64,000 bases of DNA. Origin: Marsupella aquatica (Eukaryota; Marchantiophyta). Below the pieces are notes generated by a model that ran no database searches, was not told where the DNA came from, and saw only the letters and a list, made by a program, of their open reading frames with translations. Made by a program: the position numbers and the translations under genes. This document shows, one piece after another, positions 40,364-52,639 of this stretch (position 1 is the first letter of the stretch; every line of letters begins with the position of its first letter). Where the stretch lies: the NCBI GenBank assembly GCA_973895155.1, contig OZ316893.1:5456001-5520000 (forward strand), given 5' to 3'.

Positions 40364-40705
40364 ACGTAAAGAATGCTCCCTCTGCGGTCATCAGGATCCA
40401 CAGGGATTTATCATTTCCTGGTGGATCAATTTTTACAAAACTACATGATCAAATGAACGAACAAATGAGCATTCTTCGATCATACTGTTAAACCTAGCCT
40501 CCGAATTTTGTCATTTGAGATGAGCAACGGAGTGTAGGACTGCTTTAACCTGCCAAAGCTCACGTCAATCGATTTCGTCAGAATCTTCCTTTCGTGACGA
40601 AGTTCAATGAATGAGGTCGCTGTGAGGTTTCATCACCCTATCAAAGCTCCACTCGAAACATGCAAAGCATCTCACTCAAACAAGCCGGAAACCTTTTGCC
40701 GCCGA

Positions 40706-42280
40706 TCATCTGGTAGGTATGCATAAGACGTAGGCAATTATCTGGTAGATGTGTATAAGATAGGCAATTTCCCCCATTTCACAGATTGCGCTAGAAAACC
40801 GAACAACCTTTGATCTTGGACACGCAGATTGGGTTAAAAACTGAACGCAGCAGAATATGAAGAAATGCAAGCAGTCACAATTACGCACTGAGATGGACGT
40901 TGAGTTAACATAGTGATTGGCTCCGGAGGACATGAAATAGAGTAATATTGTATACCTAGAAAATGATTGGTTGGGGTTGAATCTCTTCATAAGTCGAACC
41001 ACTTCGTTTTCTGTAAGCAGGCGCTCGAAGCACAAGAATCGTCCAGAAGCATTTAAGCTCTCCATAGCTAAGACATGAGCTTCAGCAACTGTATCCAGGT
41101 GAGCAAAGGCCATGACTCCACTGCCTAGACCCTCAACGATGTTTGAGAACAGGGCCTCTGAGCTCTCGTAGCGCTCTATCGTACCATTTTCAGGGCCAAT
41201 AACAATTGCCGGGTTCATGACCAACAGCTTCACACCTCTGTCTCGTGCCAAGGACCATGCTGCCTTCTCAGCCACCGTCTTGGCCAGAGCCGACCATGCC
41301 TTGCTCCTCCTGCACAAGTCAACGTTGCTCCAGCACCGCTCATCCACAGGTTTGACAGTTCCAGTCAAATCATACTCCTGTCGAGAGTTAAACGCTACCG
41401 CTGAAGCCGAAGATGTGATTATCAAGCGCTCCACTGATGCTGTGGACGCACAAGCCTCCACGACATTCAATGTCCCTCTCACCTCGGAATCCACTGCTTC
41501 TGCCTGTGTATATAGATATGCCCATATGCAATGCCAAAAGGTTATCAGAAACGTGATCAAGCAAGTGCTGTGTAGCCTCGATCCCGACGCCTCATAAACA
41601 AATCAAGAGGGGAGAGTTTTGTGGTACTCACCTGATACTAATTTTGTGGTACTCACCTGACTCTAATTTTGTGGTACTCGTGCTCAAACAAAAAACTATC
41701 CGTGGTTAATTACGATCACAAACAATCTAGGAAAAACAAATTTACAGATCTGCAGTTTAGATCAGTCCCAAACGGCTCGATCAAACATGGAACAGAGGCT
41801 CGAGGAACGTGAAATGCATTCAGTGTGGTACGCACAGGGTAATCGGGGAGCCCATTCAAAGATTCGCAAGGGGGAATTGTGAGGAACACAGCGGAACAGC
41901 CTTCAATCACATCCGTGAGGCTCTTATAGTCCAGCAAGTCTCTCGATTTGAGCTCAAGCAGCTGCTCCGCGCCGGGCATGACCATCATCTCCACTGCTTC
42001 CTCTGTCAGATCAAGCACCTGTTTATCGTCTGACACATCGATCGGTGGATGAAGGGAAAATGATAGATGTTCTTTGGCCGGACATGGTACAAAACAGAAT
42101 TTATGGACAAAAAGATCGTGCGAGAGAGTTACCAGGTGAGCATCCAAGGGCTGAGTGTACACAGTACCCTTTCTCAAGCAATTTGCGCACCAGCCACCGC
42201 CCGAGAAGCCCATAATTGCCCACTACAGCAACTTTCTGGCCACCATAAGCATCACCACCTAGTTCTCTCCTTACGTCCAT
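40706..42280 (-). CDS. Cinnamoyl-CoA-reductase-like short-chain dehydrogenase
   Basis: NAD(P)-dependent reductase of the CCR/DFR branch of extended SDRs, probably cytosolic and acting in phenolic or related specialised metabolism. Exons on the minus strand are 42280-42133, 42002-41836 and 41503 downward, with GT-AG junctions (phases 1 and 0). The start MDVRRELGG leads into the dinucleotide-binding GNYGLLG (residues 21-27). Later come DLLDYKSLTDVIEGC, EVRGTLNVVEAC, the catalytic-serine region ITSSASAVAF, and KAWSALAKTVAEKAAW, where Lys is kept but the usual catalytic Tyr four residues earlier is Ser. I recall plant CCR-like proteins with a similar W-x-A-L-A-K motif, so this may be a subgroup trait. 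The 3' end is unclear. A donor at 40956/40955 and an acceptor before 40840 would break the frame, while reading through stays open to 40706 and passes PRSKVVRFSSAICEMG, which looks like the family C-terminus. Confidence 0.82.
41617..41690. repeat. 25-bp tandem repeat, about three copies, in an intron
   Basis: ttttgtggtactcacctgat plus 5 bases is repeated at 41617, 41642 and 41667 (last copy partial). It lies in the second intron of the CCR-like gene. Confidence 0.88.
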
Positions 42281-45200
42281 GCTCTAATTATCCTCGTAAT
42301 TATCCCTCTTTGACAGCCCAATATCACTGCAGAATGGACTATTTGTAACTGATGATGAATACTATTTAAGGAAGGGATTGAAGCTCAACCGGGCGTTCGA
42401 AAAGCATGACTGCATTCCTTGCGAAAAGCAGCAGTTTTGGGTGGTGGAAAACTCAACAGCCTAGATTTGAATTGTTGTTCCCTCATTCGACGATCATGTA
42501 CCAAGAACAGGATCAACGATGTATAGATCATACAAAGTTGTGCACTCGAATGTTTCCAAATCTATTTACCTACAGATTCAGATCATGCTCACGACCACTC
42601 TATATTTGTCACAGTCGTACGTACATTTGTTCGAGAGGAACTCCCAGCATTTGACAATATATTCTGTCGAGCAGCAATTCAATCAGTGTCAAATAGTTCA
42701 GAGCTTCCCAACCCAGAACAGGCCCCAGCATATGCGCGAGGCATGAACCATTTAACCTAGGGACTGGAGTCCTGAATTACCGGTCCTGTCTCTCCCTTAT
42801 ATCCATGTTCACAATTCTGTGTTCAGGCACGATTCATCATCAAACGTATTTCATTCTGCTCCTCTGTCCCCTCGCTGGACTGGCCAGCAAAAATATGTCA
42901 CGCATTTCATTCCCTCACTTCTTCTCCACTGGTGTTATGCGTCGCAATTGTATTTAGCTGCAACCACGTCTCTTCAGTCGATCTTCACCAGTGCTCCTGT
43001 AGATCGTTTGCAGCTGACCTTCTGCCCCAGCTGCAGGAGACTTCTGAAACTGAACAGCCTCAAACTGGGAAATTCTGGGAAGCGCATCAATGCTCCAAGG
43101 ACACGCCCTCGAGGAATTTCGAGGCAGATTTGGGCAATCGCGACACAGCAGCAATGAATGTACACAGCGTAAGTCACCGTCGCCAGCATGATGTCCAGGC
43201 ATGAACGCTTGACATCCAACAGACTCCAGCTATAATAAGAAAACCACCCTGAGAGCAATTGGTTTTTGTTTTGTTTTGTATGTTTTTGCTCTTAAGTATC
43301 TTTAAATTTTTCTACATTTTGGGTGGCGGTCTAGCTCGGGCAGGCAGGTGAGGCAGGAAGGGTGCATGGGTGGATCTGCTGGTGCAGAAAAATTCATCTT
43401 TTGGTCAACGGCTCAGATTTTCTCCCTCGTTTTTAGCTTTTCGCAGACCATCCCTATTTTGGAGAGATTGCTTATCATAGCGAGAAGTGAGATAAGCAAG
43501 AAGTACAAAATAATTGGCTTATCGTCAAGAAGTGAGAAGGCCAATTTACAAAAATATGAAACAAAGTACTTTACAATGAAGTAAAAGCAAAGGAGTTCCC
43601 CAAAAGCACCAAACTCAACAGGTATCAATAGGAGAAAAAGGTTTGAACAGAGTAAAACAGCAGAATGAGATGTGACCGTAACAGTCACAATGTGACGGTA
43701 CAAGTAAAGTGACCCACTTTTGCCAAGCAGAAGCTTCTCAAGTTTCCAGAAGATCATACTTCAGGGCTATGTGGAATGTATTGAAAATCTAGTTTGTCAA
43801 TTCCAAAGCCAATTGGGGTTGTGCAGAATGACATGGAAGGAGCTGGCATATTGGAAAGGAATGTTAGGAATTTCCGTTGAGGAAAAAAGAAGCGTCACCT
43901 GAACTGAGTCAAATTATGGCGAGTTGTTTGCTTCCTTGGGAGTACAGATCTCAACGAAAGCAACAGCCCAAAAAGCCCAACAACCGCACCACTAGAAATC
44001 GCCACCAAATCGTTGGCCTCTGTGGACATGCAAAAAGATTGCCAACCCATGCCTTGCCAACTTCGATATTTATAGCGTTGTTGACTAGTTCCCTTCGTAC
44101 TCCTTTTGTCGCAAAAGGTTCAATGGTGTGCGAGACCCTGCTGGAAAGCATTTTTGCTCACTCCCCCCCAGCTGCTTGGAAAACTCGTTTTTCATCCAGA
44201 ACCTTATCTGGGCATCTTTTCCATGGTACCAGGAAAGTACAATCTGAACAAGCTGTATGGAGGCTTTCCAGGGAAGACTTGCAAAACTTTGGCTAGAACT
44301 CAAGCTGCGAGTGTAGGCGGGGCATTTGTCATCTCGTTGAACTCATTTGTGGACCTACAAGTTGGCAGCCCTCAACTCGTGGGACATATTTCAGCTCATT
44401 GAAACCGTTAGGGGGCCTATAAGTTGGAGGCCCTCAAACCTGGGGAATGGAGGCTCCAACTGGTTCTAAAGAAAGCTGCCATCTTGTGCCGTCCATAATA
44501 TCTGCTTGAACCCAGAAACACAACCCATTCCCTCTCACCTTTCAAAGGAAGAACGCAAAGGAACACATATAACGGCCATAACGTCAATGGACCCCAACTC
44601 AAGAGTGAAAACTCCCCATAAGGTGGGAAACCCACGGCAGCTGAGTCCAACTCAATTCAATAATATATGCAAGCGAAAACTGGAGGGCGACAATCGTTGG
44701 TGTAAATTTGTGTAATGGATCAAGATGCTATGGCTTCAGGTCCAGGATACCAGCTCAACATGGACTTTGGTTAAAACAGATTTATCTGCTGCACAATAAA
44801 AAGATTATTTCCATGTTTGTCAACCCCTTAATCTCTGACTACCATATGGTGAATTAAAATACTAGTCTACCAGGGGAATGGGGACAGTCTTCCAACTGCT
44901 GGTGGGCCCCCAGAAATTGCAATATGTCCCCCTTCAGACGAATCAAATGGTTGGGTCCCACAAAATTGAAGCACCCAAAAGTTCGACTTTAATTGGATGT
45001 TACAAAATCGTAATCCTCAAAGTTTAGCATATTGGATGCCACACATTTGTCGCGCTCAAATTTAAGAATAGGGGATGGTGAGTACCTAAAACAGAGTGCA
45101 AGGCCGAACAGGCTTGACCTTAAACACACTCATCCATTTTCCCCTTCTCAAAGGGACGCCCCACAACTTGCGAGCCCCTGCAACCTCAGACCTTCAGTAA

Positions 45201-46026
45201 CGGCACGACGAGTTAGTAGCTCTACTATAGTTTGCGTCCTCGTTCCTATTCATTGTTTTCTTAAAACCTTGAGAACCTGGTTACGATAAGATTGAATTAG
45301 CTTTGATTCGCTGATGACTTCGGAGCAGTATGTACTAACGCGGTCTTTGGTCTGTCGAGCATATTATTATTTTCATGATACTCTTATCTCTGAAAGTGGG
45401 AATATTCGAATCTGTTATCTGTGGGACACCTTGACAAATTCACAATCTGCCAAACTATAGTTTCTAAGGAATTCCCCAAAATGTAGAAAACATCATGAAA
45501 TCATGCAGAATACTACTATCAACTATCAATGACATCCAGCTTCTAGATCAGGAACAGCCACTTCCTAGTCCTCCAATAACGTTCTGGATTTCACGCATAC
45601 CAGAAAACAAACCAGCACAGACAACTCGAGCCAAAATTTAAAAATGAAAATTGCCTAGCTCCTCCCATTCCTTTCCAGCCACACCTCATTCCCGGTGAAG
45701 CTCACTTAGTTGCCATTCTGACGAGAGAAATGTCTGTTGCCTCGACTAAGAAATCCATAAGGGAAGCAAAGAACTATTCCTTCTAGATATACTCGAAGTC
45801 ACTCTTTTCGTGATGAGCTGACAAGCGACTACTTGATTCTATTTGACAGAAATCATGGTCAATACACAACTTTATCCGATTATCAACGAAATGATCCAAA
45901 TGCTTGAATGCCTTGAATAAACCATGAGATATTCTGGCATTCACATTTCAACTGAGCTTGTCGTTGCCTTTAGGCCAGAAGCCCCCTCACACCCCTCACA
46001 GATTTTAGAGGATTGACCTATGAGCC
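42281..46026. other. Intergenic between the CCR-like and DUF561 genes
   Basis: No gene is recognised. Minus-strand frames at 43951-44303 include KDAQIRFW, which loosely recalls LINE polymerase C-terminal sequence. Two imperfect copies of a segment containing acctacaagttggcagccct lie near 44.36 and 44.42 kb. The first 100 bases are the CCR-like promoter region, with a weak TATA-like ttaaatagt near 42365. Confidence 0.4.
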
Positions 46027-49000
46027 TTAGTTGGGAATCATTTGATGGACATTTGGACGTGGGACAGTTGAAGAACGGGATGGCAGCCCCAGTGAGTCAG
46101 CTATGCTACGGACCGCTGCAATCATTTCTAGTTGATCGCTTAATCTGTTCACAGCAGATCCGATACCCTGCGAGATGAAACATACTATCAGAAATAAATT
46201 ATATCAAATCCACTGCGGTGTACAATCGATGAGGATCCGCTCTAAACTTGCGCCGACTAGCACTCAGGTATCATTAACAGTAAAGAGGACTCACCACACC
46301 AGCGGCACCAGCTGCAATAGCCATGGGAGAAGTCACTACACTTAGTCCAGATGCACAAATTACAGGAACTTTCACTGCTCGGGAGATAGAAAAGGCTGCA
46401 GCCAAAGTTGGGGCCGCCTGCACTCACGGAAAGGACAGTCAGGACCAGTATCTCCTGTTATTGGAGTTGAATTGGAGACCATATTTGGGATGTGAATGGT
46501 ATTCCTCTGTATGGTCTTCCACTCCATTCGGCAAAATTGATTGCGGACCTGAATGATGGAAAAAGGACATGGTCCTTGCGGTAAGGGCCAATCAGTCCAA
46601 ATACCTTCTCGATCAAACCGTGAACACCAGGATTGGATGGCGCAGAGCTGGTTCCTCCCTCAGTCTGAATTAAGTCAGCTCCTTCTTCTTCGAGCATTTC
46701 TGCAAGACGTACCTGAAATTGCCGTTGACAAGAAGATGAGTGTCCTTGTCACACAAATAGAATTTGTCATGACCAAAAATCGGTTGCTGATGGAAAACTT
46801 GTCCACATCAGAAGCTCTTCAACAATTCTCGGGGGATTCATTAACACAAATCGCGGATCGCGAACGAAGAAAGAGGACCAAGAAAAAGACAAAGAATATT
46901 TTGAATCTGCATCGCGGTAGAGTCAGGGACAGGATACCTGTTCATCAAGAGGAAGTGTGTGAGGAACAGTGACAGAAAGGACAACATTTGGCAGCAACGT
47001 CCTCGTCCTTTTTGTGAGATCTAACACCTGCCAAAACATGCGGGATTGAACTGCTTCAGCCATGTGAACGTGAAACACAGCTAGCGGAACCTCAGGTCCT
47101 GTATACTCGTTTCGTTCAAATAAAGGCAGAAGAGTCAACATGCCCAGAACTGGATACCTCGTCTGCCGAAAAGACACGCCCAGTGCTGTAAAACCCATCA
47201 TAGTTTCCGATTTCAATCTGCCAGTTCAACACAGAAGGTTAAAGATTGATGAGTCGGCGCTGAAAAGTAGGCAGGGGCTTCCGAAGGTTCTCCTTTTACT
47301 GAAGACGGTTTGCAACAACTTTGAAAGTTTCCAGCCCATTTGAAAACTTTTGCCTATCTGTCCAACCCAACGAGCTGACTGTACATGACACCAAGCCCAT
47401 ATCAGAAAACAAGATTCCATAAGTATTATGATATGCTAAATTTATCTAACAACAGATAGTTTCAAAGTAAATGAGAGCCATATTGAAAATTGTAGCTGAA
47501 ACAAATATTTGGGAGTGAGATAGAGAATAACCATATGAGCTCCAGCTTCTACAGCAGGTACAAAAGCTTCGGGCTCGATTGATGAGACGCAGATCTGATT
47601 TCAAATGAACAACCGCCACATCCCAAAAAGTCAAAATACAGCTTTATACACCAGAAATTTAGAAATTGACAATGAGTTTAAAGTCTTGTGCACATTGCTC
47701 CTTATCGTCCACACCCTGAGTAGTTACGACAACCATTTCTTCAAATGGGCGCTTCGTACCAGATACCTATATCTTACTTCAGTCAACCTAAAAGATGGTT
47801 TCTGTTGGCACTTCTCACCGGAAGGTTGGTCAGACTTGCAGCCAGTCGTACAAGATCCGCATTACAGGCGATATCCACATGTGTGGCACCTCCCTGCAAT
47901 ACAACACAAGGGTAAGTTTTGTGTGAGTTGTTTCATTGCAAGAAAATGTCCTTTGCTACACCAACCCACATTAAGAGAAAGAGTCCAGGCTTTGAGCTTT
48001 CACCTTCTCTGCTGCTATCACGACCTTTGCGACACTCTCGGCGTTGAAGTTATGCAGACCTGCAATCACCTACTGAAACGAATTCCTTGGGTAGTTAATG
48101 GCAACTGTTGCACAACGTTTGGTGATCCTTGCCAAATGAGAAGTCGGCAACAGCTCGCCATGGCATACCTCTGGCGGAGAGCGCTCCTCCGTTAGTCTAA
48201 GGTCAAATCTCAAAAATCTCATATGTACCCAGACCCTACAAGCGTGGTCCAGATTTTGGGGGAGAAAACTCTCATGAGTATCCAAAGCAACTAAAATTAG
48301 TCACGGAAATACAAAACCACTTCCTCATGACAGATTCACAGACTCATCCTGGGACAAGACAGCGTCAACCTAATTCTGATCCCAATGCTCAGGCTTTCTA
48401 AATCTGAGCTTGATAAGGCAGTTGCTACACCTGGTGAGCACAGAGTACAGCACTTCGAGAGATTCTCTCTGTTCATTCTCGTCCTGAGACAGCGCCAAGC
48501 TAACGTTTCCAGAAAGCAACCAGTTTCTGATGAGAACTGAGAACCCCCTAAACCCAAAGCCTTATTTGATTCTTTCTACATCTAGCTGGGATAGAGTCAT
48601 CCACAGAGTTCTAATTCATCAAATCTCACCTTGCGACAACAATTGGTCAAGCTAACATTTCTCTCCCGAAAACCGTCCTACGAGGCATTAACAATCCCGC
48701 ATCCAAAAGCCAACCCAAACTATTTGACTTGGATACATGACTTCCAAATGACTTCTCTCGCCAAAAAACAAATCAGTTGATGTGAGAGATAGCCTGATTA
48801 TTTCACTAACAAAGGCGGCCCACAATTCACTTACCTTAAGGCCTTGGCGAGCACCGAATTTCTCGACACAAAACTGCCTCACGGAATCCTCCTGCGAGGT
48901 TGAAGACGCAGCCGCCCTCACAAACGAGATTCTGGCGGAATTTTTCTGAAAGTCACCCTTTCGCCTCAGATAAAACAGAGACGAGCTCCGGACACATTGT

Positions 49001-49131
49001 CCAAAGGAATGTCGAGAACCGAGTGGTGCTACACTCGCAGCAGCTCCCTGCTGCTGTCCTAGTGACCCCGATGAGTGTTGGTGACCACAGAAGGAAGCAG
49101 CAGAAGACACTATCGCTGTGGCTGCTGCCAT
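46027..49131 (-). CDS. ycf23: DUF561/Ycf23-family protein, nuclear and plastid-targeted, nine exons
   Basis: Nuclear homologue of Ycf23, a TIM-barrel-like protein encoded in the plastids of some algae; its function is unknown. Exons on the minus strand are 49131-48835, 48069-48004, 47893-47819, 47594-47532, 47217-47158, 47027-46938, 46712-46605, 46417-46295 and 46167-46027 (stop TAA at 46029-46027). All junctions are GT-AG and all eight introns are phase 0, giving 340 residues. Residues 1 to about 75 are Ala/Ser-rich with scattered Arg and no acidic residues until late, a plastid transit peptide pattern. Family motifs follow in order: GLHNFNAESVAKV, GGATHVDIACNADLVRLA, CVSSIEPEAFVPAVEAGAHM, EIGNYDGFY, VTVPHTLPLDEQ, GADLIQTEGGTSSAPSNPG, VPVICASGLS and GAAGVGIGSAVNRL. 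The frame is unbroken, so the gene appears intact. Long plus-strand frames across it are antisense shadows. Confidence 0.95.
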
Positions 49132-50815
49132 TTCTTCGTCGTCTTCTGCTGTTGGTGATGGACCGGTGAATTACAATTTCACTCGTGAGCAATCGACAGC
49201 TGATTAATCACGAGCTTCTTCGCTGAAGGCAGCTCACAATGGTCACACTGGGCTCAAAAGCGGGCTTGAACTCCCTTTTCCAATGAGTTGCCATGCAATA
49301 TCTCTACAGAGACCCACCATAGCCTGGTCAGATGCAGTAGTTATTTTATTTTCTTCTTCTTCTTTCGTCGTTTGGGGGGATTGCATTAGTGTGAGTGGAC
49401 ACAATGGAAACCACCATAGCCTGGCCAGTCATTTCTATTATATTATTGGGGCGGGTGGTTGCAGTCGGCTTTGTCTCTTTCTAAACTTACAAGTTCTATA
49501 CCAGTGCATTCCACTGAAAACCTGGAGGGTGTTGTGTACCCCCTAAATACCCTTCACCCTTTGCCCTGACCTCCCTCGAATCTTTCTCTTGTGCCCACCC
49601 TCAGGTTGTTCTGCCATGTGGAGTATGGGTTTGTGAGGGAGGAAGTTCCCCCCTTCTATATGGCCTTCGCCTGCTACATTCATTATGTAGATATTCTGGA
49701 TCCACTATGGTTTAGGTTTCTTGTGCATTTTCAAACCTTGTTTAAGTGCCCTTTGGACAGATCTAATGGTCAAGAAATATGCACCATTCATCCAATGGCC
49801 CTTGCTCATCCCTGCCTCAAACTCACCTAATAAGCAAATGATGGGAGAAAAGGGTGGGAGTGCATATTAAAGATTTTGGATCAACCATTCCCCCCAGTCT
49901 GTAGATAGGTGGGGTGACTAGTTTGACAAGTCCTGCCTTTTCAACCCAATTTTACATCTGCACTGAACCATGCAATAATAAAAGTTGCTCTTCTGGCTGC
50001 CAGATTTCTATTCTGATATGTCAGATTTGGAATGCAAAAGCTTCCACTGGATGCCTCCACCACCTCTCTCCATTCTCTTTGGAGTATCCGATGTAGCAAT
50101 CAAGAAACATATGGATGGTCACACAGCCATTAAAATTAGTGGAGACAGTTGACATCTTTTTTCAAGCCATTAAAATTAGTCGAGACAGTTGAAATCATTT
50201 TACAAGCATTGATGATAATGTGATTCATGATTGAGACAATGGGTGGGAATTACGGTCGGGTAAAGCGCAGATGGAACCCTACAATCTCCAGTAGCCTCGT
50301 CAGTCACCGATTTACCTCACCGCGGATAGAGGGATGGCTGGGAATGCTCTCCGGGGGTCACTATGTAGGGAGTATGGCTTTCACTACCAACCGAATTCTG
50401 GACATCCTCTCCAACAGGAGGCAGGTCTTTGGGGTCATCACCATCTTCATTATCTTCTTCCCCGTCGAACTCCCCTTCATCACCATTGGAATCCATGGGT
50501 ACTGCCCTCTCTGTGTGTGAAATTCGCGGGGAAATTCGGAGGCACATTCTCTTGGTCAAGTACTGTCCTGGGGAAGGACACATATTCCTTCCTCAAGGGT
50601 TCCATTGATTTCAGTTGCTTCATGAGCTGAGGTATATGCTTGATGGCCGGGACCCCTGGCAGAACTTCTTTAACTGATAGGACCCTTTGAAAGTATTGCT
50701 ACCAGCAGGAACCCCTCTGACACTTTTTTGCCAAAAGTTCTTGTACAGGTTCCTATAATGAGTTTTTGCTTGATACTGAGACCAACAACAACTATTGTGA
50801 AATTTATGGTGAACC
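49132..50815. other. Intergenic, with a 40-bp duplication and coding-like debris
   Basis: The first 100 bases are the DUF561 gene's 5' flank, without a clear TATA box. Minus-strand sequence at about 50510-50740 reads like protein (IKHIPQLMKQLKSMEPLRKE, then FPRTVLDQENVPP) but contains stops. A piece of the same block recurs just right of the copia element. Confidence 0.4.
50126..50205. repeat. Tandem duplication, 40-bp unit x2
   Basis: Copies beginning gccattaaaattagt at 50126 and 50166 differ at several positions. Confidence 0.85.
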
Positions 50816-51526
50816 GTGCCTGAACCACGAACAACACTGTCAAAAATGAGACACAACCTAAGATTGGCCCATTTCACAAAAGCCATGTCTCATTTCAGGA
50901 GGAAGAACCCAGGTGTTGTCAAGAATGTTCCTAGGTCAATTTGCTCATTGGGATCCAAATGGAGCGAGATCAACCATGATTGTGCAAAGTTCACTGGAGC
51001 TATGTCAACAATCATTGAGCTGAATGAGTCTGGCACAAACGAAGAGGAGCAAATGGAGAAGGTGAAGGCACTTACCAGCAAACACGCAAGAAGGGCCTGG
51101 AGTTCACTAGGATGGCACCTGGAAAATCCTAATGGCTTGATTCTCCAAATTAAGTGGCAGGTTGCAGCACAATTGAACGACAGTCAAGCTAGCATCTCAA
51201 GCAAGCCTCCAAGCGAACGAAGGTCAAGAATTCCCGAGATGCAGAGAATGAAGCAATTGATTTGGTTGATGATGATAGCCCTACAAAAAAGCGTGCTATA
51301 CGTGAGAGGGTTACGATCACCAATTAACAATAAGCAAAGGAGTTGGCTTCATTGGAGAGAAAGGTGTTGAAGAACAAGAGTTCATTGGCTGAATCAACTT
51401 CAGCAATAGCAGTTGCATAAAATTGGAGAGCTTGAGCCATGAAGGATGTGGATGAAATCCAATTGTTTTCAGGGAACATGGGAAATCAACGGGCCCAAAA
51501 TTTCTTCAGGAAGAAGGGGGAGGTGG
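50816..51526 (+). pseudogene. NAM-associated/MYB-like transposon-related relic
   Basis: A 184-codon frame (50816-51370) carries SICSLGSKWSEINHDCAKF, then a segment of the type ELNESGTNEEEQMEKVKAL, resembling the conserved block S-L-x-S-R-W-x-x-I-x-x-x-x-x-K-F and L-N-x-S-G of plant NAM-associated proteins, many of which accompany PIF/Harbinger DNA transposons. After the stop, traces in other frames continue to 51526, where the copia element interrupts the locus; the sequence resumes after 58345. No terminal inverted repeats were identified. Stops and lack of a clean start mark it as dead. Confidence 0.4.
51522..51526. repeat. Target site duplication, left copy (GGTGG)
   Basis: GGTGG directly precedes the LTR's TGTTAG and is repeated at 58341-58345 after the other LTR. 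Five bases is the copia norm. Confidence 0.93.
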
Positions 51527-51870
51527 TGTTAGATATTGCTCTAGTCTTGTGACTCATGAGCTAACCACAGTTAGTCTAACTTGGGTTAGGACTTAGCTAA
51601 TGTTAGCGCTAGTGCTGTTGTGTATATAGCCAGGGCTGATGCCAGACTCTGGTGGAACTTAGGCTCATTGTTACGGAGCTAGTTGAGAGATAGGGAGAGC
51701 TTGTGCTGTGGATGCTTGGTATGGCCGGTCGGCCTAGAGTGCAGTAAAGCTCTTGTGTGTTCCCGTGGACGTAGCCTCATGTGGAGGTGAACCACGTATC
51801 TCTCTGTGTCGACTATTGTGCGTTGGATGGTTCATGGGCTTGCCGTTACGAATGTCGTCTATGCTCAACA
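51527..51870 (+). repeat. 5' LTR
   Basis: 344 bases, TG...CA termini. It contains TATATA at 51623-51628, the likely promoter core, with transcription expected shortly after. It carries T at 51648 where the 3' LTR has C. Confidence 0.97.
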
Positions 51871-51872
51871 AG

Positions 51873-51884
51873 TGGTATCAGAGC
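51873..51884 (+). promoter_or_regulatory. Primer binding site for initiator tRNA-Met
   Basis: TGGTATCAGAGC, two bases after the 5' LTR, is the standard plant copia PBS complementary to the 3' end of initiator tRNA-Met; it primes minus-strand synthesis. Confidence 0.95.
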
Positions 51885-52639
51885 ATGCCTGGGAGGTGAC
51901 GAGGTTTTTTCGTGACAGGTTTTTCCAGCGTTCATTGTCGATGGTACATTCGGAGTTTCATCGCATGAAACTCAAATGTATGTGGTTGTGCGGATAGGTT
52001 AGTGAGAGGGCTTTCTAACGGTGGTTAGAACTCGCTGATCGGTATCCGTGGTACGGAGGAATTGAAGTTTGCGTCGTTCAGGTTTTATTCGTGTTCGACG
52101 GGTTTTCGGGGGAGAGACCAGAGTTTGCGTTGTTCAACGGTGTGAGCTGTGCGGTGTTCGGGGGATCACACATTATAGCTTAAGTTGAAGGTTGATGCGA
52201 ACTGGTCATTTTGGTAGCTGGATTGCTGTCGAGTTGTTACCGAGTGCGTCGTGACGAGTAAAGGAGGCATTCAGGTTTTTTTTTCACAAGCTATGGAGCT
52301 TGTTCTCATCTGAACCGGTTTTCTCTTCGTGCCGTCCGACTCGGTGGAAGAGATGCGAAGTGCCACGGCTCAACGGTTTGATCGCGGCGAGGCGGTCGTT
52401 TTGAGCCCGGGATTGGCACTTGACGCGGAGTGAAGGCGACGTGGTGGAAATTTTTTACTCTACAGGAGCTGCAGACTGTGCCGGTACAATTCGGCAACTT
52501 TTCCTGTTGGCGGCATTCGCTTTTCTCGTTTGAAACAGCGGCTATTAAGGTGAGAACTCAAATTTTTTGGGTTGAGGTCATCTTTTGCTTTTAGAGGGGT
52601 TTAAAAACGTTTTGTGTGTTTATACACACAAAAACGTGT

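Larger units (their letters stand above)
38561..40705. other. Intergenic with short tandem duplications
   Basis: Contains a 36-bp duplication next to a TA microsatellite at 39.04-39.12 kb, a possible Ty3-type relic at 39.4-39.8 kb and a 31-bp duplication at 40.3 kb. From about 40.6 kb the sequence is the 3' flank of the CCR-like gene, homologous to 31.15-31.25 kb. Confidence 0.45.

Noticed and set aside
47605-48195. 196-codon plus-strand ORF
   Set aside because: It lies antisense across exons 2 and 3 and introns of the DUF561 gene, whose exon structure is far better supported.
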